NCBI GenBank assembly: GCA_964036195.1 | Contig: OZ038452.1 | Location: forward strand, 27,973,785 to 28,037,784 | Length of the DNA: 64,000 nucleotides | Source: Sphaerolaimus hirsutus | Lineage: Eukaryota > Nematoda > Chromadorea > Monhysterida > Sphaerolaimidae | Direction: 5' to 3' | In this document: piece after piece, positions 41,759 through 56,700 of the stretch | Numbering within the stretch: the first letter of the stretch is position 1 | Layout: each line of letters opens with the position of its first letter | Translations under genes and position numbers: made by a program | The notes under the pieces: model-generated | Databases searched by the model: none | The model's input: only the letters and a program-made list of their open reading frames with translations | Told to the model about the DNA's origin: nothing

Positions 41759-44700
41759 ATGGTAAAATTATATCTATGCAAGTGCGCACTGCGTATGATT
41801 GGGCCGCGACGCCCTGGGACACTACGCCCAAAACTGAGTTTGTTTTTGTTGCAAATTTTTGCGAGGTGGGTTTCGATTTTTTAGGGTTTCTGTGAAGTGG
41901 GGGGGGGGTTTATCAAGGAAGTGTTAGTATGGATGACGAATTGCAGGCATGTGCTAGAGTTGTTAGAAGTATGTAACTTTTCATAGAGTAAATAACATAG
42001 GTATGTGTATAAGTGAAGTATTTCGAATTTACCCGCCGCCTGCATGTGAAAATGCAAAGTTGAGTGGATTTGGACATTTTTTCGTTGGTATATGTTTACA
42101 TACTTTGCGGCCAACGACTGAACAACAACGAAAACCTGACGATGCATAATTTGAAACTTCAGTAACATTAAAATACTCTTCGCCTCACATTTGTGCACTT
42201 TTTTTAAAAAAAGTCCCTTCGTTTTAAAAACATGTTTAAAAAACTTAAACCTTTTTAAATAGTGCTTTCATCTCGTCCCTAGTTCACATTGAATCTTTCC
42301 ACGTTCATTACTAACCCCTCATTTCAGTTCAGACGTGTCTTTGCAAACAACAATGAGTTCAACGCAAAGAGAAACTATGCAAGATGGCAAAGATATAATA
42401 GTGAAAACTGTGTCAAATTATGGATTCCGGCTTATCGATGGGACCTTTTTATATGGGCCAGTGGCACTGTTCCCCAGGGTGGCGCTTAGTTGGAAGGTGA
42501 CTTTTTATTTTTTTAAATATATTTACCTATATTTTTTGAGGTGTCTGGTGGATTTTGAGGTGGAAATTTCGATAGTTGATGCTGGTTTCTAAGTTTGTTC
42601 CCATATTGTAGTGTGAAAGAAAGGTGGCAGTCAAGGCAGTATCCAGGAGGGGGGCGGGACATGAAAAACCTGGGAAAAAGCAACTTTGTTAACTTCCCGT
42701 GCAAAAAGCAACTTCCCAGGGTGAGACATGAAAAACCTGGGAAAATGCAACTTTCGGTACGATTTAGCAAGGTGTAATGCAAATTTTTTTGCTATCACAC
42801 ATTAGAACTGTGTTGCTCCCTTTAGCCACAAATTCTTAATAATTTTCTCAGCGGCGTGTTTTTTGCTGTATTTGTATGTATATTATTATACATATACAGC
42901 GTTTCAACGCCAATGGCGCCATGGCGTGGCGCCTACTATGGCGCCACCGCTCTAGCGCCATTCCGCCGCTAATTAGCTAAAAATTTAGGGGGGCTGATCT
43001 AGGGTTGGCCGATGTTTTTTAAACGTTTTATTTATTTAAAAAAACGTTTTTTTAATAAAAAACACGAGGTCCGAAACGTTTTTTTTTAATAAACATCGGC
43101 CGAAATTTTTAGTACTAAGCACTAAGTATTTTGCAAAATTTTTGCGCGCAAACGCGCAATTTCACACACAAATTGACATTGGTGGTTGTTTTCATTGGTT
43201 TTGTGGCATTTTTAGTATCAAAGCATCCATTTCATGTGTTACCAAGGGTAAATAAGCCGTCATATGTTGCTGTAGTATATAATATTGAGGTAATGTGCTT
43301 CCATGTACCTCCACAGTGTGCAACTTCACTCCCAAAGTAACAACTTCCTTTTATAACCTTGTTTGATCACCATTCCGTGCCAAACTTCGCTTGAAGTCAC
43401 AAACGTTCGACTATAAGGCAATATATGAACATGTCGACAAAAAATTTGACGAAAAAGCCGTCGAATAATATATGTCAAAAATGTCGACATTTTTGACACA
43501 AATCAGCACTTATAATGCTATCCAATGGCCCCACAGCCATTATATGGTCATGTATAACATCACACGTTATTGCCACTGTCTGATATACCTAAATTATATA
43601 TGTTGACCCAGGAACATATATGGGAGCTTTTAAGAAGAAACGTTTTTATTTAAAAAAAACATGGCGTTAAAAAACCGTTTTTGCAACCCTAGGCTGATCC
43701 CCCCCCCCGTTCGCCGGGTTCCGTAAAAAAGCAGCCCCCCCCGCTCAAAAATCATGGATACGTCTCTGGTGGTAGTATTTATCCCGAAAACAAAACTGAC
43801 AACCAGATATTTTAGAACTTTTTCAGGTTCTCACTCCCGATGATATCTGTCCGGAATCGCTCGAATTATTTGGTCTTTTGGAGCCGAGATTAGGTGGGTT
43901 GGTAAAACGTAGGGTTCAAACGATATGACTTTTCGATATCGATATTCGATATTTTTTCAAAATTTTCGATATCGATATTCGATATTCGATATTTTTTTCT
44001 GAAACTCGATATTCGATATCGATACGATATGGAACCTCGATATCGATATTCGATATTCGATATTGAAAAATGCTCGATATTCGATATTTCTATATTTTCG
44101 ATATTCGATATTGAAAAATGCTCGATATTCGATATTTCTATATTTTCGATATTCGATATTGCGATATGCTTTTGGTATAGCAAGGCATATTTCAAGTGGT
44201 ATATTGTATTTTCATGTGGTTGCACACATGTTTAATCATCTCTTTACTGAAATTTGAATGGTACAAGTGATTTTAACAAGCTTTACATCACTCAATGGTA
44301 GAAAATAGAAGAAAAACATGATGAATCAAAGTGTATCAGACAAATAACAATTGGTAGATATTACAGTTCATCCTAACCTAATTGCTTAAGGGCATGTTGC
44401 AAAAAAAAGTATATCAGCGTTTTCTGGCTTCAAATTTAGCACTCCAACAACAATGGCATTATAAATACTGTACTTTTACTCATCAAATACAATACTATAA
44501 GCAACGATGGGTAAGTTCTCCAAAAAAAAACACTTTCTGTGTTTAGAGTTTTTCAAAAATGAATACCTGTGTTTTGAGTTTTTTTCTCGAAAAAAACTTG
44601 AGTAACTCTGTTTTTATTTCTGTGTTTTTTGTAAAAACTCGAGTTTTTTTAGTTTTTTTCTAAAAAAACTCAAGTTTTTTCCAAAAAATTCAAGTTTTCC

Positions 44701-47700
44701 CCCCAAAAATTACGATTTACAGCATTTCGATCAGGAAACAGTGGTTTTCTTATAAAATATTGGTTTTACACATGTTTTAACCCCACATAACATTTGTGTA
44801 TTCATTCAAGTGTCAAAAAAGTCCATAAAAATGTCCACAATGAGGACATCAACATCACAACACCAGCAACAAAATGCCCAGAAACGACAATTTACGCAGT
44901 GCTCCAAAATTCTTCAATGGATGTGCACTGTATGGAAGACTACGGAATTGATTTGAACTACAACTACCATTTATCTCGAAATACCCCCTTGGGGGTTTAT
45001 TATTTCATCATAAAGGATCATAGAAAATAGTAGGCATTTACATACCCAAAACAGGTTATAAATGCATACAAACAGGATATATTTGAAAAAAAACATGTAG
45101 ATAGCTACACAACCTAGTACAGTCTATGTGTAGCTGCGATGCAAATTAGCAGTAATAAATACATCATGTATACTCCAACGACATTACACCTTACAATGAA
45201 ATCTACCATATCCCATCTGAATAAAAGAACAAACGTAACTGCAATTTTATCATATTTATCAAAGCAATTTGATAAATCTGATGAAATTTTTTTATGTTTG
45301 TTCTTTTATTCAGATGCGATATGGTAGATTTCATTGTAAGGTGTAATGTCGCTGGAGTATACATTGGATACATGATGTACATCATCTATTTCGAGGGGGG
45401 GGGCTTATTATTTCACCAGTCCATTTTGAGGGGGGTTAATTCAAGGGGGGGGGGGGGTTAATTCGAGGTAATAAGGTATACTTAAATGTAGAAACTTAAA
45501 TTGTCAAATCCACCATGAGATGTGCATTCCAGCTTGAATTTCTTTTTTGTACCATTATAAGATATGAATACATTATGTACATATTTACATACTGTACATG
45601 CTTATCTTGTTTAGTTTAACTGAATTAATGTGCATTCAACCGCTTCGCTGAAAAAAAAACACAAAAACTCAAAAAAACTTTTCTGTGTTTCCGTGTTTCT
45701 GTGTTTCTGTGTTCTCCAAAAAAAAACTCATTTGAGTTTTGAGTTTTTCAAAATTTATGAGTTTCCGTGTTTCTGTGTAAAACAAAAACACAGAAACTCA
45801 ATGAGTTTCTGTGTTCAATTTCTGTGTTTTTTCCATCGTTGACTATAAGCCAGGGACGTACGCAGGATTTTTGAGCGGGGGGGGCGGATTGTATACGGAG
45901 ACCGGCGAACGGGGGGGGGGGGGGGCGGCGCCCCTCCCCCTAAATTTTCGTCCTATAGAAAAGGAATGGAGCCATTGCGCTGGCGCCATTAGTAGGCGCC
46001 AGCGCCATGACCCTATTGGCGTCGGCGCCAACGCCAAAGTGTGCTCTAAGTACTTATTTGCGCCTAAATTTAGCATATATTGCTGGCATCGGCCAAGGGG
46101 TTGGTGCATATTTTGAAGGTGTAGGAAAAGAATTGGGTCACATCATTCACGGTAGTGTCACAGGTGGTGCGTCTGCATTAGACACGTTACTTACTGGGCC
46201 ACTTCAAACAGCTGTGAACATCATACTCATTATTATCACAATTGCTTGTATTGGGTATATTGGTTATGTTTACATGCAGTGGCGGCTCGTAACCGGCAGG
46301 GGTATGCTGCCAGACATCAAGGGCTTTTTCCAAAGAAAGGGCAGAAGGGACAGAAGCCCAAACAAATGGGAACCCCGTCCGTTCAGCAAGGAAAAATCGG
46401 TAAGCGACGGCGACGTAACCGCCAGAAGAAACCGAAAAGCGGCTTCAACAAACCCGCTTTGTCAAATCAAACCGTCACACAATCGTCAAGTTCGTCACAG
46501 TTACCTTCAAAGTTTGTCACACCCCTCAAACGAGTATCTCCATTCAAACGGCTTTCAGGACGCTCGGTACAGCCTAGATCGGATCCCCCGGTCGGTTATA
46601 GTACCGAACGCGCCAAAGTAATCGAAATGGGGACGGGTGCGCGCCGGGTCACAAAACCTGCACCCCCCTGCGAGTCACAACCGCAGAGCTCGTCACCAAA
46701 CGCCAGACTCACAGTCACCGAGCCTGTCACAACGGAAGTCACAATGGAAGACGCGATCCCTGACCGCGAGCCCTTGCAAAAGCGACTCAAGAGATTCGCT
46801 GGAGTCGCAGGGCTCCCAGGTGAGCAGCAATCGTCACACCAGACATTTTCCTTTATACCCTAAACTTTTCACAAATTCAATAACATCAATAAAAAACTGG
46901 TCAAATCAAAAGTTAAATGATCTAAAAAGATCAGTGACCTTCCTCAAACAAACACCTTCACAGTCCGACATAGAGCTCGGAGAGATGGAAGAAAGTCACG
47001 ATCAAGATCTAGATCCCCCTCCGTACCATTTGACCAATTCAACTCAATCACTTCACAGTGTACGCCCTCATTCACAACCTCCCAAGTCCCCTTGCTATCA
47101 AGCCAACCGCTTGCAGCATCGGAGCAATGGCAGCCCACCGAGCCGTCGAAGACGATCGTCGACGAGACCGACACGCTCCGACAAGCCTTCGAGAAGCTCG
47201 CCAAGGAATCTGAGAAGCTCCCCAACTGGCCAGGCAGACCAGCGGGGGCCCCAGAAGACCAGGCGCCCGGGCACGGGGAAGGCAGCCAGCCTGAGGAGGA
47301 TGCCGTCGAACCCATGGACGAGCATCATGAGGAGGGCCGGGAAAATGCCGGCATCGAAGACGCCGACGATCTGCTACCACAGGAGTGATGAGAGTATCAC
47401 AGGCGTTTGATTTTGATTTTGTTTCACATCAATTTGCCGAGATTGGCTGAGATAAAATTAAATTAAATTTAATTTTTATTCTAGTTTCGGGAGTGTGTAA
47501 CATTATTGTAAAATGTAAAACCTATAATATTTAAGTTAACGTCTTTTCGTTCGCTTTTATATTTAATTAATTCAACTTATCAAGATTTCATTTATATTTA
47601 CATTCCAATTTTAACATCTTCACATTCGTCATTTAATATCTCAAGCGAAGTTGTTTACAACGTGCGCTTCACATCGCTCACATATTTAGATCTTAGTCAT

Positions 47701-50700
47701 TGCTCACATTCCGCCACATTTCCTTGACAAGCAGCACGCAAATACGCCGTCATGTTTATGTTAAGCGGCGGGCCCGCCCCAAGTGGGGGGCCGGGCCCGC
47801 GCGCCATTTCAAATGCTGTCTGGCTTGTCTCACATTTTCACTATCTTGCCAGTTTAGCTCGCTTTTCATCGGAGAAGCGAGCGGGCAAGGATTGAACTTT
47901 CACAATTGGAAATGTTGGGTAAAAATTGGAGATTAGAGCCGACCGATTGGCGCCAAGTCAATCGCCAACGGTCTGGCCCTTAAAAGCAGATTTCACAGCT
48001 AAAATCGGCAGTGTTTGCAACCTCGTCAACTTCACACGAATCTCTTCCTAGGATCTAAATAAGCGCCGTAGTCACTTTATTAAGTCGCTTGTTTTTGGTG
48101 CTAAGTTTAACTCTTGGTGCTTTAAGTCACCTCAGTGCTTTATTTCACACCAGCGCTGTTTGAGGTGCCTGTTCTCACAACCGCGCCACTTAATTGTCGC
48201 CTTTTGTCGTAATTAAGTGCCTTCTTTAAATTGCCTTATTTCTCTGGTAACTAGAGCTTCTCTTACGTTTTAATTAAGTAATTAATTTAATTGTAAATTA
48301 ATTCCTTTGTTTACGTATATTTTTATATATATTTTATTTACACTTATTTCTTTGTATTTAATTGTCTAAATAAAAACGTTCGTCAAAACCTTTGGTAAAC
48401 AATCTAAATCTGCTTCACACTAACTCACGTCAATTCACTTCAACTCAACTAATCACATTTGATAAAATAACGGAACGTCAACTAGAGACGACGCTTCAAG
48501 TCAACTTTCATACGTTCACATTTGTCCTCTTCCTCGGTTAGGAATAGGAGCTGGTTCACAAGTCATTTCAACAAGTTCCGTATTATTTTACATGGCGCAG
48601 CGAGCAGGGTGACTAATTAAACTAATTGGTCACTCTAATTAAGTCGTCTCGCGCGAAATTTCATTGGAAATTGTTTTTCATAGCCTGAGTCACACGCACG
48701 AGGTTACGGTAATACGGTTTTGGACGCAAAATCGTTAGTAGCGCGTGCATATTTACTTACGATTTTACAAGTACAAGTCACAAGAAACGAAATATTTATT
48801 TTATTATTTTATTTCGTTCACAGCTAGCTACCACTTTGCTAATAAGCAATCAATCGATCGAGATTTGCTATGGAGGAACGCGTACGCGCTCAGCGAGGCG
48901 CCCAAGCCGCCGCAGCTATGCCTGTGAGCAACCTAGATGAGTCCGACACAACTCATCCGTTGACTCAACATAGCCGGGCGTTGACTGGAGTGCGCAACGG
49001 AGTGCTACGTTTCACATCCAAACCGATTCCTAAAATTGTCAAAGACGAGTCACAACCCGCCGCCGTGAACTTGCGCGCGGCGGAGGAAGTATTAGAATTA
49101 CTTCAAGCCTATGGCTACCAAGCTGAGCTGAAACGCTCGGACCTGTCTACGGCTATGGACAAATTCACATCTATTGTCCAAGATCACATCACAAGCCTGG
49201 ACAGAGATCAAGACGGAGTGGCCAAAGAGATAGAGCGCCAACGCAAAATTAGAGCGCGCGCTCTACTCGGGCTCGAACAACGCGATGATGCTCATGGATG
49301 AGCTGGAATCGAGGATGGCGACCGCCCAAGCGCAAATCAAATCCGCGGAAAGGTTGATACTTTCCTTGAAAGGTCAGTCAAATGTTAATGTTGATTTAAC
49401 TACTCAACCCCCTTCACAACCCCCTTACAACAATGTCAATATGGGAAGTAGTTCTCAACCTTCACAACCGGAAACTTTGTTAAAGTTACCTAAAATCGAG
49501 CTTGCTAAATATAACGGTGATCCGTTAGAATGGGCAGCTTGGTGGGAGATTTTTCGAGCTCAAATTCACGACCGAGCTAATTTGTCAAATGGTATGAAAT
49601 ATACATACCTCAAGCTCAGCCTTATCGGTCCAGCAGCGGAACTGCTGGCCGGATTAAAAGGTGATGGTCGAGATTACATCACAGCAGTCACCATGTTAAA
49701 ATCAAACTTTGGTGAAACGCATCGGGTACAAGCCGCCCTTTGGGATAAATTGTATTCACTTGAAAAACCTTCGTCAAGAGGAGACTCTCTCACAAATTTC
49801 ACACGAACCCTTTTGTCAACTCTCAATCAACTTAAAGAAAGGGGTGAAAGTGTCGATTCTGGTGCAGTGTTAAGAATAATTCGTGGTTATCTTCCCGATA
49901 ATATTGTTCTTGCCGTCACAGAAGAACACCGGAATTCGATGCGCACTGCTGCAACCGACGACACAGAACTCACAGTCGTCAGGTTTGTTGATGCATTAAC
50001 TACCATTGCTCGTGCTCGGTTAGATGCGATGAAAACTGAACAACAAAGTTCACAATCTTCAAATGTTGTTCAGAAATCACACAATTCATCGTTAAAAAAG
50101 CCACAAAATGGAGGAGGTTGGCAACAGCAAAAGAAAAAAGGAAATAAATCACAAAATACCTTTTCAAAACAAAAACCTATTCACAATACGGTTGCCTTTG
50201 CTGGTACCAATGCTAATGTTGGTAAGCAACAAGGGAAAAATAAAAATTCCACTCAACCTCCCAGAACTCCGGCGATCGGAGCGATTAGTCAAAAGCAGTC
50301 CTCACAACCTGCTGCTGACTATCGCAAGCCGAAATTCGAGTGCTTGTTCTGTGGCATCAAAGAGCACTACACAACCGATTGCCCTCAATACGTCACACCG
50401 AGAGAGCGCACTGAACGGTTGCAAGCTTTGGGCGATGTGTGCACGCGCTGCACACGCAGAGGCCATCAAGCGGCACAGTGCACTCAACGACTGAGTTGCT
50501 ACTATTGTCGCCAGATTGGTCAGCATCACGGGGCGTTCTGTCCTACCAGACAGGCACCCGCCAGGCGTCAGGTAAACAATTCACAAAATAAAGCCTTTGT
50601 CAAAGCAACGAGCGCTAATTTTGTCAACGCTCAGGTAATCACAACGGGCGCGGCTTCGTCACATGCACCGCCATCGTATCCGCCTTCACACACGGAACCG

Positions 50701-53700
50701 ATGAGCGTGTGTGTCATCCCCCCGGACGAGAATGATTTCCGGTGGAGACAGCAGACGCTGTATCAACTGGATATGGACGGCCCGCTGGACATGGGCGAAT
50801 GGCCGAAGCCCGCGAACGAGCTCCAGGCTAGAGCTCAAGAGGAAGCCCACAAGTATCACAGCGAAAATGAGCTGTGGACGACGCTCCGCGCCAGCCTCAT
50901 CAAGGACGGCATGGACATGGAGACCGTCGAAGCCAAAATCCGCGGCTTCCAGCAGAAAAGGTACGAGGTGTACCCGCACCTCAACCCGAACCAAATGTCA
51001 TCGTCGGTGCCACTTCAACCCAGTCACAGGCCCACGGTGGAGGTGCTGAGCGCACAGGCGGGTTACGGTAACCCCAACACCGCTACCAGACAGCAGGCCG
51101 AACAAGAATGTGAGTTCGATTTTGCGCCTATTGTTCGTTTGCAAGTGGCCCAGGCTTCATTAATTAATAAAGACGCTGAATTAAATCGAGTCACAGACCC
51201 TTTGTTAATATTCTTCGACACTGGATGCGAATATTCATACATTAAAGCATCCGTGGCAAATGAGTATAACTTTGAAAACAAAGGAGATGTTGTTCTTCAA
51301 ATGAACGTGTTTGCGACAAAAACGCCTGTCACAGTCAATACGTTTTTGGTCGAGGCTGTCATGCCTATTTACAAACACGTCGACAATAAGGGCAATATGT
51401 TACAAATTCCGCTCACTTTACGTGCAGTGGATAATTTGGCAACATATGCATGCCCACAAGATGACAAAACAGTCATTTATATTGTGTACGGTGAACACGC
51501 ACAAGAACAATTCGCGGAACCGCTTGAATTGACTGAAATGACTGATGAGTTTTGTCACAAACTATGTTAACCAGATGTAGTCATTGGTCAAGACTATTAT
51601 TGGAAGTTCGACATTCGACCAACAGAAATCGAACTCCCATCTGGATTGATCATAGTTGAATCAATACTTGGATTGATGCTTGGCGGAAATGCGTCATCAC
51701 AGTCATTTGTCACAACACCCGACATTTCACCACATCAATTCATGGTTTCATGCAGTTCACATGCTTCATCAGCTGTTGCTGTTGGCCAAGAGACATTATT
51801 TCAATTTCACAGTCTCGAGTCAATAGGTATCACAGATGATCCATTATCACATGATGACGACATAGCTGAACAGTTAATTCTGGAATCAATTACTCTCGAT
51901 CCAGAAACTGGTCGCTATAGCGTAGATTGGCCATTCAAATCAACAATTCACGAATTGCCAACCAACAATGCAGAAGCATTTCGCCGCTTTCTGTCACTGT
52001 TGAAACGGTTTTGAAAAGATCCCGATTTATTTGCCACATACGCGAAAGTCATCTCAGATCAACTTCACAAGGGTGTCATAGAACCCGTCTATGGTTCACA
52101 AGATGGTTTGCAAGAACACATCTTACCTCACCAACCTGTCATCACACCTGGCAGATCGACAACATGTCGAATAGTGTACGATGGTTCTGCAGGCAAGCCA
52201 AGTCTCAACAATTGCTTATTTCGAGGCCCAGTTCTCACACCACTGGCGCTCGGATTAATGCTTCGCTTCAGAGCCGGAAAAGTGGTGTTATTAGCAGATA
52301 TTGAGAAAGCATTTTTACAAATTGCTCTTCACCCAAAATCACGCGCTTTCACAAAATTTTATTGGCTGCGTGATGACACTATTCCGACTCACGAAGACAA
52401 TATTCAAATGATGCAATTCACAAGGGTGCTGTTTGGTCTCACATGCAGCCCATCCATTTTGTCAACTGTTATCAAATATCACCTAGAAGCGGAATTAGCT
52501 CACATGCATCCCGCTGAGACACATGAACGATTGAAACTGGAGCTGTTGCTCAACAGCATTTACGTTGATAATTTAGTTATCAGCGTAGATGATGAAAAAT
52601 ATGCAATACAGCTCTATCGCTTAATTAAAGCTGTTTTTGCCAGAGCAAATTTCAACATGCGCGAATGGATGACAAATTCGCGTATTGTTTCGGAGAAAAT
52701 CAAACCTGATGATCTCAACCCGAAACAGTCACAATATATCAAAGTAATGGGTCTCGTTTACGATCACATTGAAGACACCATTGTGGTGCCAGCTCCCAAG
52801 AAAGATTTCACGCTCATTGTCACAGCCACACGCCGCAATTTGAACAAATTGCTGGCTTCAACATACGATCCTATTGGCATCACAGCACCCGCGTTATTTC
52901 GGTTGAAATTTCGCGTGTCACAAATAATTCAAAGGTGCAATATCACAACCTGGGATGAATTCATCGAAGACCCAGAGGCGGATGACTTACTGGACGATTT
53001 AAAACGACATCTCTCGTCCATAAGTCAAATCAAATTCCCGCGCTCATTTCATTCTTTTGGCATCGATGTCAAAGCCGAAACACGGCCATTAGAATTACAT
53101 GTGTTTTGTGATGCCTCAAAAGATGGATACGCCGTTTGCGCTTATTTGCGTCAAAAAGCGATTTCACCTGACGAATATGGCTATGAAGATGACCGATATT
53201 TTAGTGGTTTTCTCACAGCTCGCACAAAACTAGCCCCACTTCCGTCAAAACAAGGTCAACCCCTCACAATCACACGCTTGGAATTGCTAGGTGTCACAAT
53301 TGGTGCACAGCTCATCGATTATTTACATCATGAACTTGTTGAGCTGGGTGGATGGAAAATTCACAGTAATTTTCTCTGGACCGATAGTACAGTTGTCATC
53401 GGCTGGCTATATACAGCAAAGCCGCTGGCTACTTTTGTCAACAATCGGGTCACTAAAATCCATTCACTAATGTCAAAACATTGCATTCAAATTTGCAAAG
53501 TTGCTACAAAAGAAAATCCAGCTGACATTGCGTCACGGGGATGTACTTTTGATCAACTAATGATCGAAACAATGTGGTTCACCGGACCCACATTTTTCGC
53601 TGAACCCCTCACATCAACCATGCTTGACATTTCGCAATATCAAGCGCAACCTGTCACCGAAGAGCTTGCGAAAGGCAACACTCACATCAGTCGACCTTTA

Positions 53701-56700
53701 TATGCTGGAGCAGTAACTTCACAGCCCGTTTCACAACCAGTTAATGCTCTTGCACAGCAAGTACCTGTCAATTTGGACCCCAATTTGTCACAAAATGTCA
53801 CACCCCAAAATCCGTTTGTCGAAAGTCGACAACGTCACATCCCTTCAAATCCATTCGAAATCGACATTCAACAATTTTCAACACTGTCAAAATTGTTGCG
53901 CACTGTCGTATATCTACTTCGTGTCAAAACATATTGGCTAAATCGCTCTATGCATAAAGCTGCAAAGCGCGAAAGCGAATATTTATCAAAACCCATCACA
54001 CAAGCTGATTTAAACGAAGCATTTAGACATGTATTGCGCATTTCACAAACAGAGGAATGTGCCGGTTGCATTTCACAAGCGCAACTTGGCAAACACCACA
54101 TGCTCAAATGGGACGCGTGGAATAATTTATTATATTGTGTCACGCGTGTGTCTCACAAAGAACACCGAAACCCTTTGTTGTTTTACTACCTGCCAAAGAC
54201 CGGGTGGTTAACAACGCTAGTAGTTACTCATTTTCATGAGCTTGCTGGTCACAGTGGCATGCTTCACACAGCAGATTTACGCGAACACTGCTGGTTGTCA
54301 AGTGCCAAGCAGGTAGTTGCAAAAATTCTGCGAAAATGTGTCACATGCCGCAAAGCGGAAGGAGGTCCATTCACATTACCTGATTTTCACACACTACCTG
54401 TCACTCGAACTCAATCACAAATCAAACCATTTCAACATATTGGCATTGATTATATGGGACCATTAATTTATTCACAAAATGGTACCCGTCACAGTCAACA
54501 CATTTTGTTGCTAACATGCTTCAGCACACGCGCCATTCATTTAGAGTCAACTAATAGTGTCTCAACAGCTGACACAATTATGGCTCTAAATCGTTTTATT
54601 TCGCGCCGTGGCATGCCGGACACCATTTGGTCCGACAATGCCCCCGCGTTTAAAAACTGTGTCAAATTACTGCCGGACGTGAAATGGCATTTTATCACAG
54701 CCAATAGTCCTTGGCAAGGCGGCGTGTACGAACGCATGGTAGGATTAGTCAAACGCTTGCTCAAAAAAGCATGCGGACGACGTTGTCTCACATGGCATGA
54801 ATTTCTCACAGTCATGCTTGACGTCGAATTCTCCGTCAATACGCGACCATTGTCATACTTGTCAAACACAGACATTGGTGCAGCAATACTGCGCCCAATA
54901 CATTTTCTTTGGGGCACCCCACCACCATGTTACATGGATGAAAAACGTGAGTTGGAACTCGATTCCACCACAATTGAACCCATGCGAAAAATTCCAAAAG
55001 AGGAATGGGATAAGCTGACGGATGGATCTTTCAATCTCACACCTTCACAAATTGGAAAATCCTACACACTCACACCCCCACGTGTCAATGACGTCAACTG
55101 CATTGATGAAATTGCACTCAATTCTGTACCTGAAAAGGACAGAGATGATATCACACTACTATGGGACCAAATTCGTCACAATCGTGAAGTGCTTTGGTAT
55201 GAGTGGTCACGTCAATACATTGACCTACTCAAAGATCGAGCTAAAAATCAACGCTTGAAAAAAGGTACAATCAACGAAGCTCCCAAACGTGGCCAAGTGG
55301 TGTTAATCACAGATGATAAACAGCCACGCGGCATGTGGCAAATGGGCCGCGTTCACGAAATACACGTGTCAAGCGATGGCAAAATACGTGCAGTCACAGT
55401 ATTGTCAAGCAACGGCCGTCGCACACGTAGATCTCCATCTAACCTAGTGCCTCTTGAAATCGACACAGAGGACGGTGTTGAATATAAAATCGACACTGAG
55501 GTAAAAGATGATGATAATTCACAACCTTCACCTGATAAGGGTGATGATTCACAAACAGATCAATCACATCAACAATCACAATCTTCACAACAAGATGCAA
55601 GACGCGCAAACCCACGTCGAACATGTTGCTACACTGGCACATATTCGTTCTGGGGAAACGTGTCACATTTAATGGCGCTCACGTTGCTAATACAATCAAA
55701 ATTAGCCAACGCGCTCACATGGACAGATCAATATCACAAAACTTTCAATCTGTGCCATAAAACACGCACTGGTCACGCAATTCAACTTCCGGAAAAAGTA
55801 ACATGTCACTTTCCTCAAGTTACAGCCATAGAGGATATTGTGGTATCCATATGGACGTTGCGTGTTCAGCCGCAAACGACACCAATTTATAGATGCTTTC
55901 AACAAGAGCATACTATAGTCACGTATATGAGTCTGGTGGGCGGAAAAGCTATGCTGCCACCAGAAATCATTAAAAACCACAGAGTCACAACTTACGATTG
56001 CATGATCGCCTACCAAAATAAAACTTGGAAAGGCGAACCTTTAATAAAAATTGGTCACGCATTGTGGAGCACCAACAAATCACTTCACATTGATTATTGT
56101 TACTTTTGTCACAATCTGAGTAACACAGTAATGAACTTTCACATAGAGGAAGGTGTGGTCGCAAGTCTTGACGGAAAGAAAATTGTTTCCGAAATTCAAG
56201 ATCTGTCACATTGCAACCCACAAGCCGGCTATTGTTATGACAGCGACAATGGCGTCTCTTTATGGAATGCTACTGCTTTTAACAAGCAGTGTGCATTCCA
56301 AGAGATTGGTCAATTCGATGCGCAATATTCACAAAATCATTACATAGTGGAAAAATTGCAAGCTGCATTTTCTGTCACATGGAGATCACAACAATTTCCA
56401 AATAATGCAGAATGCGTGCCAAAAGACGCAAAATATATTGACCAGGGCTCGGCATTCATTCAATTTCTTCGATATCAACTTAAGAAATTGAAAAAACCTG
56501 AAACCGAAAAAGCTCCTCTTCATTTCAAACTCGCACCAAATCTTGATGTTGGTGTGTTTCACTTGCTCACAGCCCGTCAACAATACGAAGTTGACAAAAT
56601 TGCACATCTAGAACAAAAACAATTTGGATCTATCTGGCAACAATTATGTCACATCTGTCAGACCCAGCTAGATATAATTCATGCAATTGTCACATTCAAT

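Noticed and set aside
41671-41895. ATG frame starting MFRSRLARS upstream of NDUFAF3 exon 2
   Set aside because: It looks like a presequence, but the good donor at 41865/41866 would be phase 0 and cannot join the family-matching frame of exon 2. The ATG at 41759 gives the required phase 2.
47072-47380. Minus-strand open frames of 76-123 codons opposite the 3' BEL ORFs
   Set aside because: Shadows of the skewed Arg/Pro/Ser-coding strand; no domain, and no antisense promoter evidence.
46072-48592. Treating the whole 2.5-kb repeat as the LTR of the BEL element
   Set aside because: It would start in mid-codon without a TG end or a purine tract before the 3' copy, while a purine tract followed by TG lies inside at 47346 and 58499. 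A shared-LTR tandem explains the repeat better.
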